A stretch of DNA of 64,000 nucleotides from Croceicoccus sp. YJ47 (GCF_016745095.1 NZ_CP067087.1:310001-374000), one strand, 5' to 3'; counted from the first letter of the stretch, positions 17,710-28,029 are shown. Numbers and translations are program-made. Notes: generated by a model from the sequence alone, not told the origin.

Positions 17710-19095
17710 ATGAGCCGTCTTATCGTCGTATCGAACCGCGTGTCCATGCCATCGCCCGACGGGGCGCAGGGCGGACTTGCGGTGGCCCTTCAGGCGGCCC
17801 TGCGCGAGAGCGGCGGATTGTGGTTCGGATGGTCCGGCCGCGAGGTCGAGGAGTTCACCGGCAGCGTCAATTTCGAGGAAAGCGACGGCGTACGCTCTGC
17901 CGTGGTCGATCTCGAGGCGCAGGATGTCGAGGAATATTACAACGGTTTTGCCAATCGCACGCTCTGGCCGCTGTTCCACTACCGCGTCGACATCGCGAAA
18001 TACAACCGCAGCTTCGGTGAGGGATACGAACGCGTAAACCGGCGCTTCGCCGAACCGCTGCATGTGATGATCGAGCCTGACGACGTGGTCTGGATCAACG
18101 ATTATCATTTGATCCCGATGGCCATGCTGCTGCGCGATCGGGGGGTGCGCAACCGCATCGGTTTCTTCCTCCACACGCCCTGGCCGCCGACCCGCCTGCT
18201 CGTCTCCCTGCCCTATCACGAGCGGCTCGTGCGCTCGATGTTCTTCTACGACGTGATCGGGTTTCAGACCGAGGAATGGCTGGAAAGCTTCCGCCATTAT
18301 TGCGAGCACGAGCTGGGCGGGCGCAGCGAGGGCGAATATATCCACGTCGGCGAAAAGATGGTGCGCGCGGTGGTGTGCCCCATCGGCATCGATTTCAAGA
18401 ATTTCCGCGAGGCGAGCGAAACGCGCGAGGCGAATGCCATTGCCGAACGCATGCGCACCTCGCTGCGGCAGCTCACCATGATCGTCGGGGTCGACCGGCT
18501 GGATTATTCCAAGGGGATCGAGGAACGGCTCAACAGTTTCGAGCATCTGCTCCACACGCATGAGGAACTGCACCGCTCGGTCGTGCTCATCCAGGTCGCG
18601 CCCCCCTCCCGCGGCGAGGTCGAGCAATATCAGAAGGTCCGTGAAAAGCTCAACGAGCTGGCCGGGCGGATCAATGGCGAGTTCGCCGAGGTGGACTGGA
18701 CCCCGATCCGCTACGTCAATCGCGGCTATGCGCGGGCGGAACTGACCGCGCTTTACCGCGCGGCGCGGGTCGGGCTGGTCACGCCGCTGCGCGACGGGAT
18801 GAACCTTGTGGCAAAGGAATATATCGCGGCACAGGATCCCGAAGATCCGGGTGTGCTGATCCTGTCGCGCTTTGCCGGCGCCGCGTCGCAGATGAAGGAA
18901 GCGCTGCTCGTCAATCCCTACTCGCCGGAGGAAGTCGCCGAAGCGTTGCAGCAGGCGTTGAAGATGCCGCTATCCGAACGCAAGCGCCGCTTTGAATCAT
19001 TGCTCGACGGGGTGCGAACGGAGGATGTCCATTGGTGGCGGGAGAAATTCGTCGCGATGATTACGGAGACCAAAGTCCCCCCCGGCAAGGGATAA
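17710..19095 (+). CDS. otsA: Trehalose-6-phosphate synthase
   Basis: GT20 glycosyltransferase joining UDP-glucose and glucose-6-phosphate; 461 residues, full length. The N-terminal RLIVVSNRVSMPSPD and LWFGWSG form the acceptor site. WINDYHLIPMAMLLR, GVDRLDYSKGIEERL and TPLRDGMNLVAKEYIA are diagnostic substrate and nucleotide-sugar binding motifs. GGGGGAAATC precedes the ATG. With otsB immediately upstream this is a complete OtsAB pathway for the osmo- and stress-protectant trehalose. Confidence 0.96.
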   Translation: MSRLIVVSNRVSMPSPDGAQGGLAVALQAALRESGGLWFGWSGREVEEFTGSVNFEESDGVRSAVVDLEAQDVEEYYNGFANRTLWPLFHYRVDIAKYNRSFGEGYERVNRRFAEPLHVMIEPDDVVWINDYHLIPMAMLLRDRGVRNRIGFFLHTPWPPTRLLVSLPYHERLVRSMFFYDVIGFQTEEWLESFRHYCEHELGGRSEGEYIHVGEKMVRAVVCPIGIDFKNFREASETREANAIAERMRTSLRQLTMIVGVDRLDYSKGIEERLNSFEHLLHTHEELHRSVVLIQVAPPSRGEVEQYQKVREKLNELAGRINGEFAEVDWTPIRYVNRGYARAELTALYRAARVGLVTPLRDGMNLVAKEYIAAQDPEDPGVLILSRFAGAASQMKEALLVNPYSPEEVAEALQQALKMPLSERKRRFESLLDGVRTEDVHWWREKFVAMITETKVPPGKG

Positions 19096-19199
19096 CTCCG
19101 GGCCGACCCGCTTCCCGCAATATCGGTGTGCGATTTCCATAACGGGCAATTGCCTAAGCGCGCCTAAGGATAAATTAGGGTCATCCTCTCATATCAGGC

Positions 19200-21140
19200 A
19201 TGATGAAGCCTCATGTGCTCAGATTTGCTGACTGGCTGAAGATTTCTTCGGTACCGGACAAGCTTGCGATCGCGCAGCACGACGAGTTGCAGCGTCAGAT
19301 CCCGATGCTTTATGCGGTGTTGAGCGTGAACGCCGTGGCCGTGGCGATCACCCATTTCCACGTCGCTCCGCTTTACATGACCTTGTGGATCCCGCTCGTG
19401 CTCGTCACGATGAGCACGTTGCGCGCCATCGCGTGGAAGTTGCGCCCCCGGATGGAAGTGAACGCGGCCGGGGCGATCCGCATGTTGCGCCGCACGACCA
19501 TGCTCGCCGCCTTCATCGCCTTTGCCTATATAAGCTGGTCGCTCGGACTCTACGGCTTTGCGCAGGACGAACAGCGCGCCCATGTCGCGCTTTTCATTGC
19601 GACGACGGTGATCGGATGCATCGCGTGTCTCACCTATCTGCCGCAGGCTGCCTTCCTCGTCACCGTCATCGTGATGGTGCCCTATCTTTCGTATCAGCTG
19701 TCGATGGGCGGGCCGATCTACACCGCGATCGCGTTCAACATCCTGCTCGTGCTCATCATGCTGATCCGGGTGCTGCTCAACAATTTCCTTGGCTTTCAAA
19801 AGCTGGTCGAGGCCCGCGTCGAGGGCGAGCGGCTGCACGAGGAGGTCACCCATCTCGCCAATACCGACACGCTGACCGGGTTGCCCAACCGGCGCTACTT
19901 TTTTTCCAAGAGCACCGCCATGATGGAGCGATGCACGCGCGACGGGACGGCGCTCGTCTTCGGCACCATCGACCTCGACCGGTTCAAGGCGGCGAACGAC
20001 ACGTTCGGCCACGCGCTTTGCGACACGCTGCTGGCCGAGGTGGCCGAACGGCTGCGCGATGCGCTTGGCAAAGAGGCGATGATCGCGCGGCTGGGCGGGG
20101 ACGAATTCGCCTTTGTCATGGAGACCGACCTGCGCCGCGCAGAGCAGCTGGCGCAGGCGGCATGCCGCAGGATCGCGCAGCCGTTTCACATGGGTGAAAC
20201 GAAGATAACCATCGGCGCAAGCTGCGGCCTCGCGATGCGCAGCGACGAGCACACGAACATCGTCTCGCTCTACGATCAGGCCGACTACGCGCTCTACTAC
20301 GCCAAGAATCACCAGCGCGGTTCGTCCATCACCTATTCCGCCAAGCTGGATCAGACGATGCGCCAGCAACGCCGGCTGGAAACCGCCCTGCAAAACGCCG
20401 ATTACGAGGCGGAATTCGATATCAACCTGCAACCGATCGTGCGGCTGTCCGACTTTCACATCGTCGGGGGCGAAACGCTCGCACGCTGGAACAGCCCGAC
20501 GCTCGGAGCGGTGGCGCCCGCCGTGTTCATTCCGTTGGCCGAACGGCTGGGGCTGATCAACCGGTTGAGCCTCGTGCTACTCGGAAAAATGCTGCGTACG
20601 CTCGGCCAGATGCCGCGAAGCGTCGTCCTGGGGTTCAACCTGTCGGCATACGACCTGGCGAGCGAGGAGACGGTCGCCGCCATCGCCGACTGCATCCGGG
20701 AAAGCGGTGTCGATGCCTCGCGCCTCGTGCTGGAGCTCACCGAAACGGCGATGCTGCGCGATCTGGAGCTGGCGCATCGGGCGATGGAGGAGTTTCACGC
20801 ACTGGGCGCACGGATCGCGCTCGACGACTTCGGGACCGGTCAATCGAGCCTGAGCTATCTGCACAAGCTGCCCATCGATGTCGTCAAACTGGACCGGTCC
20901 TTCATCGTGGAAAGCCGGATGACGCGGAGCCGCGACCTGCTCCAGGCGGTCATAACGCTGTGCCGCACGATGGGGCTGCCCTGCGTGGCCGAAGGGGTGG
21001 AGGAAACGGAGCAGCTCGACATGCTCCGCGCGATGGGCTGCGAAAATATTCAGGGCAATCTGTTCAGCGCGCCCCTCACCGTCGCGCAGTTCGAGGACAT
21101 GGTGAAGGAAGCCCCGGGCCGCTCCGTCTCCGTCGCCTGA
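19200..21140 (+). CDS. Membrane-bound GGDEF-EAL cyclic-di-GMP protein
   Basis: Bifunctional-type c-di-GMP enzyme, 646 residues. The N-terminal sensor region (about 30-195) has five or more hydrophobic segments, including TLWIPLVLVTMSTLRAIAW and FNILLVLIMLIRVLL. The GGDEF domain shows NTDTLTGLPNRRYF and an intact active loop RLGGDEF (Gly299-Phe303). The RxxD inhibitory site is absent (GKEA at that place). The EAL domain has ETL (425-427) in place of EAL, but keeps Asn (GFNLSAYDL), LVLELTETAML, ALDDFGTGQSS, VVKLDRSFI and AEGVEE, so phosphodiesterase activity is plausible. A second ATG lies at 19203; no strong ribosome site is seen for either. Confidence 0.9.
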   Translation: MMKPHVLRFADWLKISSVPDKLAIAQHDELQRQIPMLYAVLSVNAVAVAITHFHVAPLYMTLWIPLVLVTMSTLRAIAWKLRPRMEVNAAGAIRMLRRTTMLAAFIAFAYISWSLGLYGFAQDEQRAHVALFIATTVIGCIACLTYLPQAAFLVTVIVMVPYLSYQLSMGGPIYTAIAFNILLVLIMLIRVLLNNFLGFQKLVEARVEGERLHEEVTHLANTDTLTGLPNRRYFFSKSTAMMERCTRDGTALVFGTIDLDRFKAANDTFGHALCDTLLAEVAERLRDALGKEAMIARLGGDEFAFVMETDLRRAEQLAQAACRRIAQPFHMGETKITIGASCGLAMRSDEHTNIVSLYDQADYALYYAKNHQRGSSITYSAKLDQTMRQQRRLETALQNADYEAEFDINLQPIVRLSDFHIVGGETLARWNSPTLGAVAPAVFIPLAERLGLINRLSLVLLGKMLRTLGQMPRSVVLGFNLSAYDLASEETVAAIADCIRESGVDASRLVLELTETAMLRDLELAHRAMEEFHALGARIALDDFGTGQSSLSYLHKLPIDVVKLDRSFIVESRMTRSRDLLQAVITLCRTMGLPCVAEGVEETEQLDMLRAMGCENIQGNLFSAPLTVAQFEDMVKEAPGRSVSVA

Positions 21141-21172
21141 ATCTCGCAGGGTTATCCCGACCCGCCCCGACT

Positions 21173-23233
21173 TTATCCGCCGCGGAGCAATTGCACCCCG
21201 TAATCCCGCTCGAACAGATAGAGCAGCGTGCGCGCCGCATCGCCGCGTGCGCCCGTCAACCCGCCATCGCGTTCGATCAGCAGGCGCGCATCATCATGCG
21301 CCGGCTCCAGAAGATCGCCAATCTGTTCGGGCGTCGCCACGGCAAAGGCATGTTCGCCCGATTGCCGTGTGCCCAGCAGTTCGCCGCCGCCCCGCAGGCG
21401 CAGATCCTCCTCCGCCAGCCGGAACCCGTCCTGCGTCTCCCGCATGAGCGCGAGCCGGTCGCGCGCCGTCTCGCTCAACGCCCGACCGCGCAGCAGAAGG
21501 CACACCGATTCCGCCGCCCCGCGCCCGACCCGCCCACGCAGCTGGTGCAACTGGGCAAGCCCGAAACGCTCCGCCTGCTCGATAATCATGAGCGAGGCAT
21601 TGGGCACGTTGACCCCCACCTCGATCACCGTGGTGGCGACGAGCACCTGCATCTCGCCGCTCGCGAAACGCTGCATGTTGGCGTCCTTCACATCGCCGGG
21701 CAATTGTCCGTGCACCAAGGTCACCCGGTCGCCCAGCACGTCGCGCAACGCATCGAAACGTTCCTCTGCCGCGGCGAGATCGGCGCGTTCGTTTTCATGC
21801 ACCATCGGACAGACCCAGTACGCCTGCCCCCCGCCCTCGACATGGCGGCGCAGTCCGGCGACGACATCGTCCATCCGCTCCACCGCGACGACGCGCGTGT
21901 CGATCGGCTTGCGCCCCGGCGGCAGCTCGTCGAGTTTCGACACCTCCATCTCGCCATATTGCGCGAGCGTCAGCGTGCGCGGAATGGGCGTCGCCGTCAT
22001 GGCGAGGCAATGGGCCGTCCCCTTCGCCTTCTGCGTGAGCAGGAGCCGTTGCCCCACGCCAAACCGATGCTGCTCATCGATGACGACGAGCGCGAGATTG
22101 CGATAATTGACCGCATCCTGAAATATCGCATGGGTGCCGACGATGATGTCGATCGTGCCGTCCATCAATCCCATTAACGTCGCCTGACGCGCGCGCCCCT
22201 TGTCCCGACCGGTCAGGATTGCGATCTCGACCCCTGTGCCGCGCGCCATTTCGGTGAGCGTTTCGTAATGCTGCCGCGCGAGGATTTCGGTCGGGGCGAG
22301 CATCGCGGCCTGCGCGCCGGCCTCCACCGCGATCAGCATCGCGGTGAGCGCGACGACCGTCTTGCCCGATCCGACGTCCCCCTGAAGCAGGCGCAGCATG
22401 GGATATTCCTGCGCCATGTCGCCCTCGATCTCGCGAATCGAACGCAGCTGCGCACCGGTCAGGGAAAAGGGCAGCTTCAACCGGTCGCGCAGATGCCCGT
22501 CCCCCTGCAAGGACGGCCCGCGCCGCCGGCGATTGTCCGCCTTCACCAGCATCAGCGCCAACGCGCTCGCAAACAATTCGTCATAGGCGAGCCGGTCGCG
22601 CGCCTCCCGATGTCCGCCGCGATGGGCGAGCACGAGCGCATCGCGCCAATCGGGCCAGCCGCGCTTTTCCTTCAAACCCGCATCGACCCATTCGGGCAGG
22701 TTGGGCACCAGCCCCAGCGCCTGTTCCACCATAGTGGCAAGACGGTTCTGCGTCAGCCCCTCGGCCAGCGGATAGACAGGCTCGCACGCCGCTCCCATCA
22801 CGGCCGCGCCGTCGGGCGAAACGTGATCGGGATGGACGATCTGCAACATGTCGCCATATTGTTCGAGCTTGCCCGCCACCCATCGCGCCTCGCCGGTGGG
22901 CAGCAGTTTCCGCGCCGAATAGGACGCGCGCCCGAAATAGGTGAGCGCAACCATATTGCCGGCCGCATCGCGCGCCTGCACGCGGAAGGGGCCGCGCCCG
23001 GTGCTGCTCCCGCGATGGTCGGTCACGGTCAGGTGGATGATGATATGTTCGCCGACCTGCGCCTCGTCGAGGTCGGCGACCTGCCGCCGTTCGACGAAAC
23101 GGTCGGGCAGGTGATAGACGAAATCCTTCACCCGCCGCAGCCCCAGCCGGTTCAACGGTTTTTCCAGTTTCGGCCCCACGCCTTTCAACGTGTCGGCACT
23201 GGCGAACAGGGGATTGAGCCTTTCGGGACGCAT
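21173..23233 (-). CDS. recG: ATP-dependent DNA helicase RecG
   Basis: Branch-migration helicase that remodels stalled forks and Holliday junctions; 686 residues. The wedge/OB domain comes first (ADTLKGVGPKLEKPL and VKDFVYHLPDRFVERR). Helicase motifs follow: LLQGDVGSGKTVVAL (I), VVIDEQHRFGV (DEQH box), TATPIPRTLTL (III), and QLHQLRGRVGRG (VI). The ATG at 23233 gives the usual RecG N-terminus; an in-frame GTG at 23269 would add 12 residues. It is transcribed divergently from sdhE. Confidence 0.95.
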   Translation of the reverse strand: MRPERLNPLFASADTLKGVGPKLEKPLNRLGLRRVKDFVYHLPDRFVERRQVADLDEAQVGEHIIIHLTVTDHRGSSTGRGPFRVQARDAAGNMVALTYFGRASYSARKLLPTGEARWVAGKLEQYGDMLQIVHPDHVSPDGAAVMGAACEPVYPLAEGLTQNRLATMVEQALGLVPNLPEWVDAGLKEKRGWPDWRDALVLAHRGGHREARDRLAYDELFASALALMLVKADNRRRRGPSLQGDGHLRDRLKLPFSLTGAQLRSIREIEGDMAQEYPMLRLLQGDVGSGKTVVALTAMLIAVEAGAQAAMLAPTEILARQHYETLTEMARGTGVEIAILTGRDKGRARQATLMGLMDGTIDIIVGTHAIFQDAVNYRNLALVVIDEQHRFGVGQRLLLTQKAKGTAHCLAMTATPIPRTLTLAQYGEMEVSKLDELPPGRKPIDTRVVAVERMDDVVAGLRRHVEGGGQAYWVCPMVHENERADLAAAEERFDALRDVLGDRVTLVHGQLPGDVKDANMQRFASGEMQVLVATTVIEVGVNVPNASLMIIEQAERFGLAQLHQLRGRVGRGAAESVCLLLRGRALSETARDRLALMRETQDGFRLAEEDLRLRGGGELLGTRQSGEHAFAVATPEQIGDLLEPAHDDARLLIERDGGLTGARGDAARTLLYLFERDYGVQLLRGG

Positions 23234-23298
23234 GGCGGCGGCTATAGCGGTGTTTTTCGCCGCTTGCACCGCGCAAGCGCGCTCGCTACCCGGTTTTC

Positions 23299-23583
23299 AT
23301 GGCCGATCCTGTTCCCTTTAACGAACCCGCCCGTTTCGCCCGCGCGAAATTCCGTGCCTGGCATCGCGGCACGCGGGAGGCCGATTTCATGATCGGCGGT
23401 TTTTTCGACAAATATTCCAACACGTGGGACGAACGCGAACTGAAATGGTTCGAAACCCTGCTGGACGAGGATGACGTCGACATCATGGCATGGGCGCTGG
23501 GCGTACAGCCCGCCCCGCCGCTTTACGAAGGGCCGATGATGGACGCGATGCGCCGGCCTGATTACGTGCACGTCCACCGATAA
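23299..23583 (+). CDS. sdhE: Succinate dehydrogenase flavinylation factor
   Basis: Small protein of 94 residues of the SdhE/DUF339 family, which promotes covalent FAD attachment to the SdhA flavoprotein. The signature RGTREADFMIGGFFD (RGxxE motif) and the all-helical pattern WFETLLDEDDVDIMAWALG are clear. It lies between the two repair helicase genes recG (divergent) and mfd (45 bases downstream, same strand), and no sdh genes are nearby. Confidence 0.9.
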   Translation: MADPVPFNEPARFARAKFRAWHRGTREADFMIGGFFDKYSNTWDERELKWFETLLDEDDVDIMAWALGVQPAPPLYEGPMMDAMRRPDYVHVHR

Positions 23584-23627
23584 CCCCCGCGGGAACCGCC
23601 CTGCCCCCCGTTCGTCCCGAAGGACAC

Positions 23628-26600
23628 ATGGCCGAAATTTCCGATATCACCACCGCCCGGCGCCCGTTGGTGCTGTCCTCCCTCGCGCGCGGCGCGTTGC
23701 CGATGGTCATGGCCGATCTGGCGCGCGGGGCGAAGGGCCGCGCCGTGTTCATCGCCCCCGACGAACAGGCGATGGCCGCCGTCGCCGATGCGGCCCCGTT
23801 CTTTGCCCCCGAATTGCAGGTCATCGAATTCCCGGCGTGGGACTGCCTCCCCTATGACCGGTCGAGCCCGGCGCTCTCGGTCAGCGCACGCCGCCTCTCC
23901 GCGCTTCAGGCGTTGCAGCGGAAACGCAGCGGGCCGCAATTGCTCGTCACGACGGTCAATGCCGTGTTGCAGCGTGTCCTGACCCCGTTCCGCATCCGGG
24001 AGGCCACGCGCCTGCTCGAACCGGGCATGTCGGTCGGGCATGAAAGCCTGATCGCGCTGTTGCAGCGGCAGGGTTACAGCCGCGCCGACACCGCGATCGA
24101 CGCAGGCGAATTCGCGGTGCGCGGCTCGATCTTCGACATCGTGCCGTCGGGCCTTGGCGAAAAGGACAAGCGATTGGGCCTCCGGCTCGATTTCTTCGGC
24201 GACGAGCTGGAGACATTGCGCCTCTACGATCCCGGCGATCAGCGCAGCACGGGTTCGGTAAAGAGCCACCTGCTGCTCCCTGCAAGCGAGGCGCTGCTCG
24301 ACGACGATACGATTCGGCGGTTTCGCGGGCGTTATCGCGAAATGTTCGGCGCGGCAGCCACCTCCGACCCGCTCTATCAGGCGGTGAGCGAGGGCCGCCG
24401 GCAGGCCGGGATGGAGCACTGGCTGCCCCTGTTCGAGGAAAAGCTGTCCACGCTGTTCGACCATCTCGATCCGGACGATCTCGCGGTGGTGGATGGCGGG
24501 GCGATCCGGTCGGGCGAAACGCGGCTGGAAGAGATCGCCGACTATTTCCGCGCCCGCCGCGAAAGCGCCGCGCAGGCACCCGGCAGCTATCGTCCGCTGG
24601 CGCCCGAATCGCTCTATCTGGCGGAGGCGGAATGGACCGCGCGCATGGCGGAGCGGCCCATTCACCGCACCTCGATCTTCGCCGAGCCGGAAAGCGACGG
24701 CGTGGTCGATTTCGGGCTTCATTCCGCGCGCGATTTCGCCCCCGAACGCAGCCGCGGCGAGAACGTCTACGAAGCGGCGGCCGCTCACCTTGGAAAAGTG
24801 GCGAAGGGGGGCCGCAAACCCATCCTCGCCACCTATTCCGAAGGGTCGCGCGCCCGAATCGTCAGCCAGCTTGGCGAGGCGGGCAAGAGCGCGCCGGCCA
24901 TCGCCGATGGATGGCAGGATGCGCTCGGCATCGCGGCGAAGGGCAAGGCGGTCGCTGTCGTGCTCCCGCTGGAATCCGGGTTTGCGAATGACGATCTCGA
25001 TGTCCTGACCGAGCGCGACCTTCTGGGCGACCGGCTGGTCCGCCGCAAAAAGCGCAAGAAGGACGCCGATGCCTTCATGGCGGAGCTGGCCGCGCTCACG
25101 CCCGGCGATCTCGTCGTGCACATGGATCACGGGATCGGGCGCTACCTCGGTCTCGACCCGATCACCGTGGGCAAGAGCAAGCACGATTGCGTCACGCTCG
25201 AATATCACGGCGGGGACAAGCTTTATATCCCCGTCGAAAATCTCGACGTCTTGTCCCGCTACGGCAGCGAATCCGAAGGGGTCACGCTCGACAGGCTGGG
25301 CGGCGAGGCGTGGCAGAAGCGCAAGAGCCGGCTCAAGGAGCGCATCCGCGAAATCGCGCATGATTTGCTGCGCACGGCGGCGAAACGCGCGTTGCAGAAA
25401 GCGCCGGTGATCGAACCGGACGAGCAGAGCTATGCTCCCTTCGTCGATCGCTTCCCCTGGAACGAGACGGACGATCAGGAACGCGCCATCGGCGACGTGC
25501 TCGGCGATCTGGCCGATGGGCGGGCGATGGACCGGCTGGTGTGCGGCGATGTCGGTTTCGGCAAGACCGAAGTCGCCCTTCGTGCCGCCTTCGTCGCGGC
25601 GATGAGCGGGCGTCAGGTCGTGATGATCGCGCCCACCACCCTGCTCGCCCGGCAGCATTACAGCAATTTCGTCGAACGGTTCGGCGGCTTCCCGCTCAAT
25701 ATCGGGCGCCTGTCGCGGCTCGTTCCGGCGAAGGAAGCAACCGCGACGCGCGCGGGTCTTGCCGACGGCACCATCGACATCGTGGTCGGCACCCACGCGA
25801 TCCTGTCCAAATCCGTCGCGTTCAAGCGGCTCGGCCTCGTCATCGTGGACGAGGAGCAGCGGTTCGGCGTTACGCACAAGGAAAAGCTGAAAGCGCTGCG
25901 GACCAATGTGCATGTCCTCACGCTGACCGCGACGCCGATCCCGCGCACCTTGCAGATGGCGATGTCGGGCCTGCGCGAATTGTCGGTGATACAGACCCCG
26001 CCGGTCGACCGGCTCGCCGTGCGGACCTATGTGATGGAATGGGACGACATGGTCATGCGGGAGGCTTTGCTGCGCGAACATCACCGCGGCGGGCAGAGTT
26101 TCATCGTCGTGCCGCGTATTTCGGACATGCCGGAAATCGAGGACTGGCTGCGCGAATACGTGCCGGAGGTGAAGGCCGTGTTCGCCCACGGGCAGATGGG
26201 CGCGAACGAGGTGGAAGAGCGCATGAGCGCCTTCTACGAAAAGAAATATGACGTGCTGCTTTCGACGACCATCGTGGAAAGCGGGCTCGACATTCCGTCG
26301 GCCAATACGATCATCATCCACCGTGCTGACCGGTTCGGCCTCGCGCAATTGTATCAGCTGCGCGGGCGGGTGGGCCGCTCGAAACTGCGCGCCTATGCCT
26401 ATCTCACGCACACGCGCGGCGAACAATTGTCCGAGGTCGCGGAAAAGCGGCTCAAGGTGCTGGGCGATCTCGATTCGCTGGGCGCGGGGTTTCAGCTGGC
26501 GAGCCACGATCTCGACCATCGCGGCGCGGGCAATCTGCTCGGCGACGAACAATCGGGGCAGATCCGCGAGGTCGGCTTCGAACTGTACCAATCCATGCTG

Positions 26601-27134
26601 GAGGACGCGATTCTGGCCGCAAAGGCGGGCGATGCCGGGCTTGAGGAAGACCGCAGCGGGTTGTCGCCGCAGATCACCGTCGATGCGCCGATCATGATTC
26701 CGGAGGATTACGTCCCCGACCTCGCCGTGCGCATGGCGCTCTATCGCCGGTTGAACGATGCCGCCGACAGCGAAGCGATCGAGGCGCTCGCCGCCGAGAT
26801 GATCGACCGGTTCGGTCCCCTCCCCTCCGCGACCGAAAACCTCGTCCGCCTGATCGAGATCAAGGCGCTCGCGGTGGAGGCCTGCATCGCGAAGATCGAT
26901 GTCGGCGCACGCGGCACTCTGGTCAGTTTCCACAACGACAGCTTCCCCGAACCCGCCGGGCTCATCGCCTATGTCGAGCGGTTGAAGGGTACGGCGAAAC
27001 TGCGGCCCGACATGAAGCTGGTCATCAACCGCGCGTGGAACGACCCGAAGGCGCGGCTCCACGGCCTGCACCAGCTGACCAAGGGGCTGGCGGGCGTCGT
27101 GCGGCGGGCGGCAAGGGCAAAATCACCGGCGTGA
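23628..27134 (+). CDS. mfd: Transcription-repair coupling factor
   Basis: Mfd removes RNA polymerase stalled at lesions and recruits UvrA; 1168 residues, full length. Domains in order: UvrB-like N-terminal region; RNA-polymerase-interacting (CarD-like) domain near 490-560 (VVHMDHGIGRYLGL); RecG-like translocase with Walker A VCGDVGFGKTEVAL near 640, VIVDEEQRFGV near 738, TATPIPRTLQMAM and QLYQLRGRVGRS; then the TRCF C-terminal domain. AAGGA lies just before the ATG. The antisense frame across this gene is long but is a GC-rich codon artefact. Confidence 0.97.
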   Translation: MAEISDITTARRPLVLSSLARGALPMVMADLARGAKGRAVFIAPDEQAMAAVADAAPFFAPELQVIEFPAWDCLPYDRSSPALSVSARRLSALQALQRKRSGPQLLVTTVNAVLQRVLTPFRIREATRLLEPGMSVGHESLIALLQRQGYSRADTAIDAGEFAVRGSIFDIVPSGLGEKDKRLGLRLDFFGDELETLRLYDPGDQRSTGSVKSHLLLPASEALLDDDTIRRFRGRYREMFGAAATSDPLYQAVSEGRRQAGMEHWLPLFEEKLSTLFDHLDPDDLAVVDGGAIRSGETRLEEIADYFRARRESAAQAPGSYRPLAPESLYLAEAEWTARMAERPIHRTSIFAEPESDGVVDFGLHSARDFAPERSRGENVYEAAAAHLGKVAKGGRKPILATYSEGSRARIVSQLGEAGKSAPAIADGWQDALGIAAKGKAVAVVLPLESGFANDDLDVLTERDLLGDRLVRRKKRKKDADAFMAELAALTPGDLVVHMDHGIGRYLGLDPITVGKSKHDCVTLEYHGGDKLYIPVENLDVLSRYGSESEGVTLDRLGGEAWQKRKSRLKERIREIAHDLLRTAAKRALQKAPVIEPDEQSYAPFVDRFPWNETDDQERAIGDVLGDLADGRAMDRLVCGDVGFGKTEVALRAAFVAAMSGRQVVMIAPTTLLARQHYSNFVERFGGFPLNIGRLSRLVPAKEATATRAGLADGTIDIVVGTHAILSKSVAFKRLGLVIVDEEQRFGVTHKEKLKALRTNVHVLTLTATPIPRTLQMAMSGLRELSVIQTPPVDRLAVRTYVMEWDDMVMREALLREHHRGGQSFIVVPRISDMPEIEDWLREYVPEVKAVFAHGQMGANEVEERMSAFYEKKYDVLLSTTIVESGLDIPSANTIIIHRADRFGLAQLYQLRGRVGRSKLRAYAYLTHTRGEQLSEVAEKRLKVLGDLDSLGAGFQLASHDLDHRGAGNLLGDEQSGQIREVGFELYQSMLEDAILAAKAGDAGLEEDRSGLSPQITVDAPIMIPEDYVPDLAVRMALYRRLNDAADSEAIEALAAEMIDRFGPLPSATENLVRLIEIKALAVEACIAKIDVGARGTLVSFHNDSFPEPAGLIAYVERLKGTAKLRPDMKLVINRAWNDPKARLHGLHQLTKGLAGVVRRAARAKSPA

Positions 27135-27204
27135 AGACGCGCCCGCGTTGCCAAGCCCGCCCCCGCCCCATAGGGTCGCGCGCCAAAGGGGAAGGATACG
27201 CCGC

Positions 27205-27996
27205 ATGACCGAGCTGAAACCGATTTACGAAAAGCTCAGCCTGTTCGTGTCGCCGACCGAGCGTGCGCAGGAGGCCGCGGCCCCGCTGCGCGATGCGCAT
27301 GACTGGGTCCCGCTCGCCGATGCGGATGCGATCGTGGTGCTCGGCGGCGACGGCTTCATGCTGACTGCGCTGCATACAATGCTCGATGCAGGGCGGATCG
27401 TGCCCGCCTACGGGCTCAATCTCGGCACGGTCGGCTTTCTCATGAACAGGTACAAGAGCGCCCGCCCGCTGATGGAGCGGCTCGCCCGCGCCAAACCGCT
27501 CACCGTGTCGCCGCTTTTCATGAAGGCCGTACGCCAGGACGGGTCGAGCTTCGAGAATTGCGCCATCAACGAGGTGTCGTTGCTGCGCGAAACGCGGCAG
27601 ACGGCCAAGCTGGAGGTGTCGGTCGGCGGGAAGGTCCGCATTCCGGAACTCGCATGCGACGGGGTGCTGGTGGCGACGCCGGCGGGATCGACGGCCTATA
27701 ATTTTTCGGCGAACGGCCCGATACTTCCGCTCGCATCGGGGCAGCTCGCCCTCACCCCGATCAGCGCGTTTCGCCCGCGCCGGTGGAAAGGCGCGATCCT
27801 GCCCGATCACCTGCCGATCGCCTTCCGCGTGCTGGAGGCAGAAAAACGCCCGGTTTCCGCCGTCGCCGATCAGAAGGAAGTGCGCAATATCGCCACGATC
27901 GAGGTCCGCGTCGCGCATGAGCGGGACCTCACCTTGCTGTTCGACCCGGGCCATAGCCTGGACGAGCGGATCGTGACCGAACAATTCGTGATCTGA
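27205..27996 (+). CDS. nadK: NAD kinase
   Basis: ATP-dependent phosphorylation of NAD to NADP. The protein has 263 residues, with the phosphate-binding GGDG loop (IVVLGGDGFML), YGLNLGTVGFLMN, the NE motif CAINEVSLLRET and ATPAGSTAYNFSANGPI for NAD binding. The ATG at 27205 is preceded by AAGGA; upstream in-frame sequence to 27148 is Arg/Pro-rich and probably untranslated. It lies 70 bases after mfd and 89 bases before tRNA-Asn. Confidence 0.94.
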   Translation: MTELKPIYEKLSLFVSPTERAQEAAAPLRDAHDWVPLADADAIVVLGGDGFMLTALHTMLDAGRIVPAYGLNLGTVGFLMNRYKSARPLMERLARAKPLTVSPLFMKAVRQDGSSFENCAINEVSLLRETRQTAKLEVSVGGKVRIPELACDGVLVATPAGSTAYNFSANGPILPLASGQLALTPISAFRPRRWKGAILPDHLPIAFRVLEAEKRPVSAVADQKEVRNIATIEVRVAHERDLTLLFDPGHSLDERIVTEQFVI

Positions 27997-28029
27997 ACGA
28001 ACATTTTTGCGATTTTTTGCAGGAGACGG

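Noticed and set aside
23562-27071. 1169-codon minus-strand open frame opposite mfd
   Set aside because: An antisense artefact of GC-rich third positions. The plus strand encodes full-length Mfd with every motif in place.
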